Part shown: in pieces, positions 5,908 to 8,109 of the stretch
How positions within the stretch are numbered: the stretch's first letter is position 1
Layout: every line of letters starts with the position of its first letter
Origin: an uncultured Butyricicoccus sp.
Lineage (GTDB): Bacteria > Bacillota > Clostridia > Oscillospirales > Butyricicoccaceae
DNA: 8,109 bases
Assembly (NCBI GenBank): GCA_947575935.1
Contig: CANPPM010000122.1
Coordinates: 1 to 8,109, forward strand
Reading direction: 5' to 3'
Translations under genes and position numbers: made by a program
The notes under the pieces: generated by a model
What the model saw: only the letters and a program-made list of their open reading frames with translations
Told to the model about the DNA's origin: nothing
Databases searched by the model: none

Positions 5908-8109
5908 CTAACGCATCATAAAGTTATAGAGCATGACGGCCGCTTCCTGGCGGGTCATCGTGCTATCTGGGTTCAGGCGGCCCTTATCGTCGCCGCGGGC
6001 GATTCCGAGTCCGCTGGCCAGCGACGCATAGCCGAGGTCGCTTTGCGCAATGGCGTCACGGTCGGTGAACGGGCAGGTATAAATCCCCTTAACCTTTGCG
6101 GCATCGCTGTAAATCGATGCGCCGAGCAGCGTTCGCAGGAACTCTATCCGGGTGACGGATGCATCCGGGGCACGTCCGGCGGCCTTTAGAAGGTTCTCGT
6201 TGTATGCCATGGTATACAGTTCGTCGAGCCCTTCCTCGGTACTGGGATCGGGCGCTGTGCCGCAAGCGCTGAGCAGCAGCGCGAGCATGGTCTTTTGGTC
6301 GAGCGTGGCAGAAGGCTGGAAGCGGCCGCCGGGCAGCCCGACGCCGTAAGCGGCCAGCGCTTCAATTTGTGTGCGGCCGAACGCGCCCGCAAGATCCGTA
6401 TATTCATACTGGTTCGGCTCGCTGTAGTTTTTCCAGACGGGTTCGCCGGTTTTGGCGTCAATCCCTTGGAAGGAACGGCCGTCGCTATAGCGGAACGCAT
6501 AGGCTAGCACATATTTCCGGGTCAGGATTTGGTTTTCCAGTACGGGATATTCAACATAGGAAAGCGGCATTTCAAAGGCGTTCATGCAGGCATCTGCTGC
6601 GGCATTCGCGGAAAGGATCCCGTCTGCGCCGGCAAAAGTGATGCTGTCGTCCCAGTTGACCAGGAGACTTTCCACCGTGCCGTCGGCGTCCATGCGGATG
6701 GTAAGCCGGTTAGAGGGGAAAAGATAGCCGTTTACGTTTTGGGCATACATCAGATGGTTGTCATCCCCGGCGCTGTAGGGCTTGCACTCGCGCCACTGCG
6801 CGGGTAGCTGCGCGGCCAGAAACGCCTCGGCGGCCTGCGTTTGTTCTGGACTTTGAGGGTCGTTTTGTACGGCGCTCGCACGTGGGGATGGGTAATAATT
6901 GGCGGTGTAGATCGATTGCAGTGCATTTGTCCGCGCATTCATCCGGATGGTTTTTTGGATCTGCAGCAGCTCGCCCTGATAGCTGTCCTTGAGCGCTTTT
7001 CGTTCCGCATCGGTGGGCGGGCGGGCGTATCGGAGCTGTGCCGAGATTTCCCCGGTTGTGCGGTCCTGGGAATAGCTGACACGTTCGAGCGTCCAATTGT
7101 GATCAAGTCCCAGCGCGGGGACTGCGCGCAGGGTCTGGTCCAGCTGTTCGCGCGTGTGCACATCCTTAAGCCCATCGATGGTTTTAAGCTCGGATTCGCT
7201 CAGCTGTGCGCCCCCGGCACTGGAGGCCGGAGCGCCGGCATCAGCGGTGCTTTCGTTGGAGGTTGTGCGATAGCCGCTCTTTGACAGCCCGCTTTCTGCA
7301 TAGCTGCTGACAAGGTCCGCGTATACCTTGTCCAAATCGACAAGACGGCCGTCTGCAGCGGTGACAATATAGTTTTTTTCCGACTGCCGGACATAACGCA
7401 AAGAGGCGGTTTTTCCATCTTCGTTGAGCACATAATATGGCTTCAGGTCGAGGGTAGAGCGCAGCAGCCCGGATGCCGCTGCTGCTGTGGTGGCACTTTC
7501 GGCCGGGGGGAGCCCGGGCAGGATGGATGAATAACTGTCATCTCGAATATACTGGGTGACCGCAAGGTCATCCGGGCGTACCTGTACGCGTATATCTACG
7601 GGGGAAGGCAGGCCGTTAAACAGCAGATTGCCGGTAAAAACCAGCGTGTCGGTTTGTCCTGCGTTGGAAGAGCCGAGTTGGACCGACTCTCCTGCGCCCA
7701 TCAGACGGTCGGCAAAGGACTGTGCAGCGGCGAGCGCCTGTTTGGGATCTGCCTTGGGAAAGGCGGCGTCAAGCCCCCAAAAGCGCCGGTTGCCGCTGTC
7801 ACTGATCCGGAGGTGATAAGAATAGACCTTGCCGTCCTCTCCAGCGGTTACGGATATTTCGCCCGCATGGCTGGACCAGGAAAGATCCCAACGCGGGGAA
7901 AGCGCGTTGTCGTTGACATCTCCGTTAAATTCTGCTTCTCCGTCCAGCTGCTGCAGCAGGGCGTCGACGGGCAGCGCTGATTTGACGGCCTGTGTCACTG
8001 CTGCTAGGCGGGTGTCCAACGTATCTGCGGCAGCTGCGGGAGCTGCGGGAGCAGGCTGCGCCGCCGCGTATGCCGGCATGCCTGCAGCGGTGAGCACGGA
8101 CAATGCGAG
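5908..8109 (-). CDS. SLH-domain surface protein with YcdB/YcdC-type repeats (N-terminus cut by window edge)
   Basis: This is an exported wall-associated protein, open at the right edge. The first visible codons (LALSVLTAAGMPAYA-AAQ) are the end of a signal peptide with a likely cleavage after AYA, so the start codon lies just outside; the in-frame TTG at 8103 is not a likely start. Numbering from that TTG, an Ala/Pro stretch (14-27) precedes two related segments resembling the YcdB/YcdC (PepSY-like) domain. The first is at about 32-260 (WDLSWSS, NGLPSPVDIRVQV); the second is at about 308-556 (WTLERVS, NGYLFPSNRLTIRM). Three SLH repeats close the protein at about 566-613, 625-665 and 675-731, the last with TRQEAAVMLYNFM. 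SLH domains bind secondary wall polymers, which places it on the cell surface. The stop is TAG at 5908. The role of the repeats is unknown. The lipoprotein gene lies downstream on the same strand. Confidence 0.9.
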   Translation of the reverse strand, partial: LALSVLTAAGMPAYAAAQPAPAAPAAAADTLDTRLAAVTQAVKSALPVDALLQQLDGEAEFNGDVNDNALSPRWDLSWSSHAGEISVTAGEDGKVYSYHLRISDSGNRRFWGLDAAFPKADPKQALAAAQSFADRLMGAGESVQLGSSNAGQTDTLVFTGNLLFNGLPSPVDIRVQVRPDDLAVTQYIRDDSYSSILPGLPPAESATTAAAASGLLRSTLDLKPYYVLNEDGKTASLRYVRQSEKNYIVTAADGRLVDLDKVYADLVSSYAESGLSKSGYRTTSNESTADAGAPASSAGGAQLSESELKTIDGLKDVHTREQLDQTLRAVPALGLDHNWTLERVSYSQDRTTGEISAQLRYARPPTDAERKALKDSYQGELLQIQKTIRMNARTNALQSIYTANYYPSPRASAVQNDPQSPEQTQAAEAFLAAQLPAQWRECKPYSAGDDNHLMYAQNVNGYLFPSNRLTIRMDADGTVESLLVNWDDSITFAGADGILSANAAADACMNAFEMPLSYVEYPVLENQILTRKYVLAYAFRYSDGRSFQGIDAKTGEPVWKNYSEPNQYEYTDLAGAFGRTQIEALAAYGVGLPGGRFQPSATLDQKTMLALLLSACGTAPDPSTEEGLDELYTMAYNENLLKAAGRAPDASVTRIEFLRTLLGASIYSDAAKVKGIYTCPFTDRDAIAQSDLGYASLASGLGIARGDDKGRLNPDSTMTRQEAAVMLYNFMMR

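Noticed and set aside
8032..8049. Two tandem copies of the 9-mer AGCTGCGGG
   Set aside because: They encode part of the Ala/Pro linker after the signal peptide. Two copies of an Ala-codon-rich unit are expected by chance in such low-complexity sequence.

Overview
The window reads as chromosome from a GC-rich, probably spore-forming member of the Clostridia, most likely an Oscillospiraceae/Ruminococcaceae-type gut bacterium. The evidence is a phenylalanine T-box leader in front of pheST, strong AAGGAGG-type ribosome binding sites, a membrane-anchored SpoIIQ-like M23 protein with a forespore-type promoter in front of it, and an SLH-domain surface protein. No transposase, integrase, CRISPR array, rRNA or tRNA was seen. 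The genus assignment is inference.

Layout. (1) Positions 1-4051, minus strand: a phenylalanyl-tRNA synthetase operon. A sigma-A-type promoter (4023-4051) starts a leader of about 320 nt containing a T-box riboswitch with a UUC specifier. The leader ends in a conditional terminator (3735-3768) before pheS (2677-3696) and pheT (2650 down past the left edge). pheT is open to the window edge and carries an extra segment of about 108 residues that looks like a degenerate second copy of its own tRNA-binding OB fold. (2) Positions 4109-4992, plus strand: a divergent gene for a single-pass membrane protein with an extracytoplasmic M23/LytM domain, closed by a strong, probably bidirectional terminator. 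(3) Positions 5007-8109, minus strand: an envelope pair. An SLH protein with duplicated YcdB/YcdC-like domains, truncated at the right edge only within its signal peptide, is followed by a small lipoprotein with a VCBS/EF-hand-like DxTGDGxxD loop. A 13-bp hairpin lies between them, and a long interrupted inverted repeat starts at the lipoprotein stop codon.

How the parts work together. pheS and pheT encode the two subunits of one enzyme and are induced when tRNA-Phe is uncharged. The M23 gene has its own promoter and terminator and is probably used in spore engulfment, independently of its neighbours. The SLH protein and the lipoprotein are both exported, would sit on the wall and the membrane respectively, and have no obvious terminator between them, so they may be co-expressed. 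The window is mostly ordinary core genome. The points most worth a second look are the enlarged PheT, the forespore promoter with the SpoIIQ-like gene, and the SLH/lipoprotein pair with its RNA structures.
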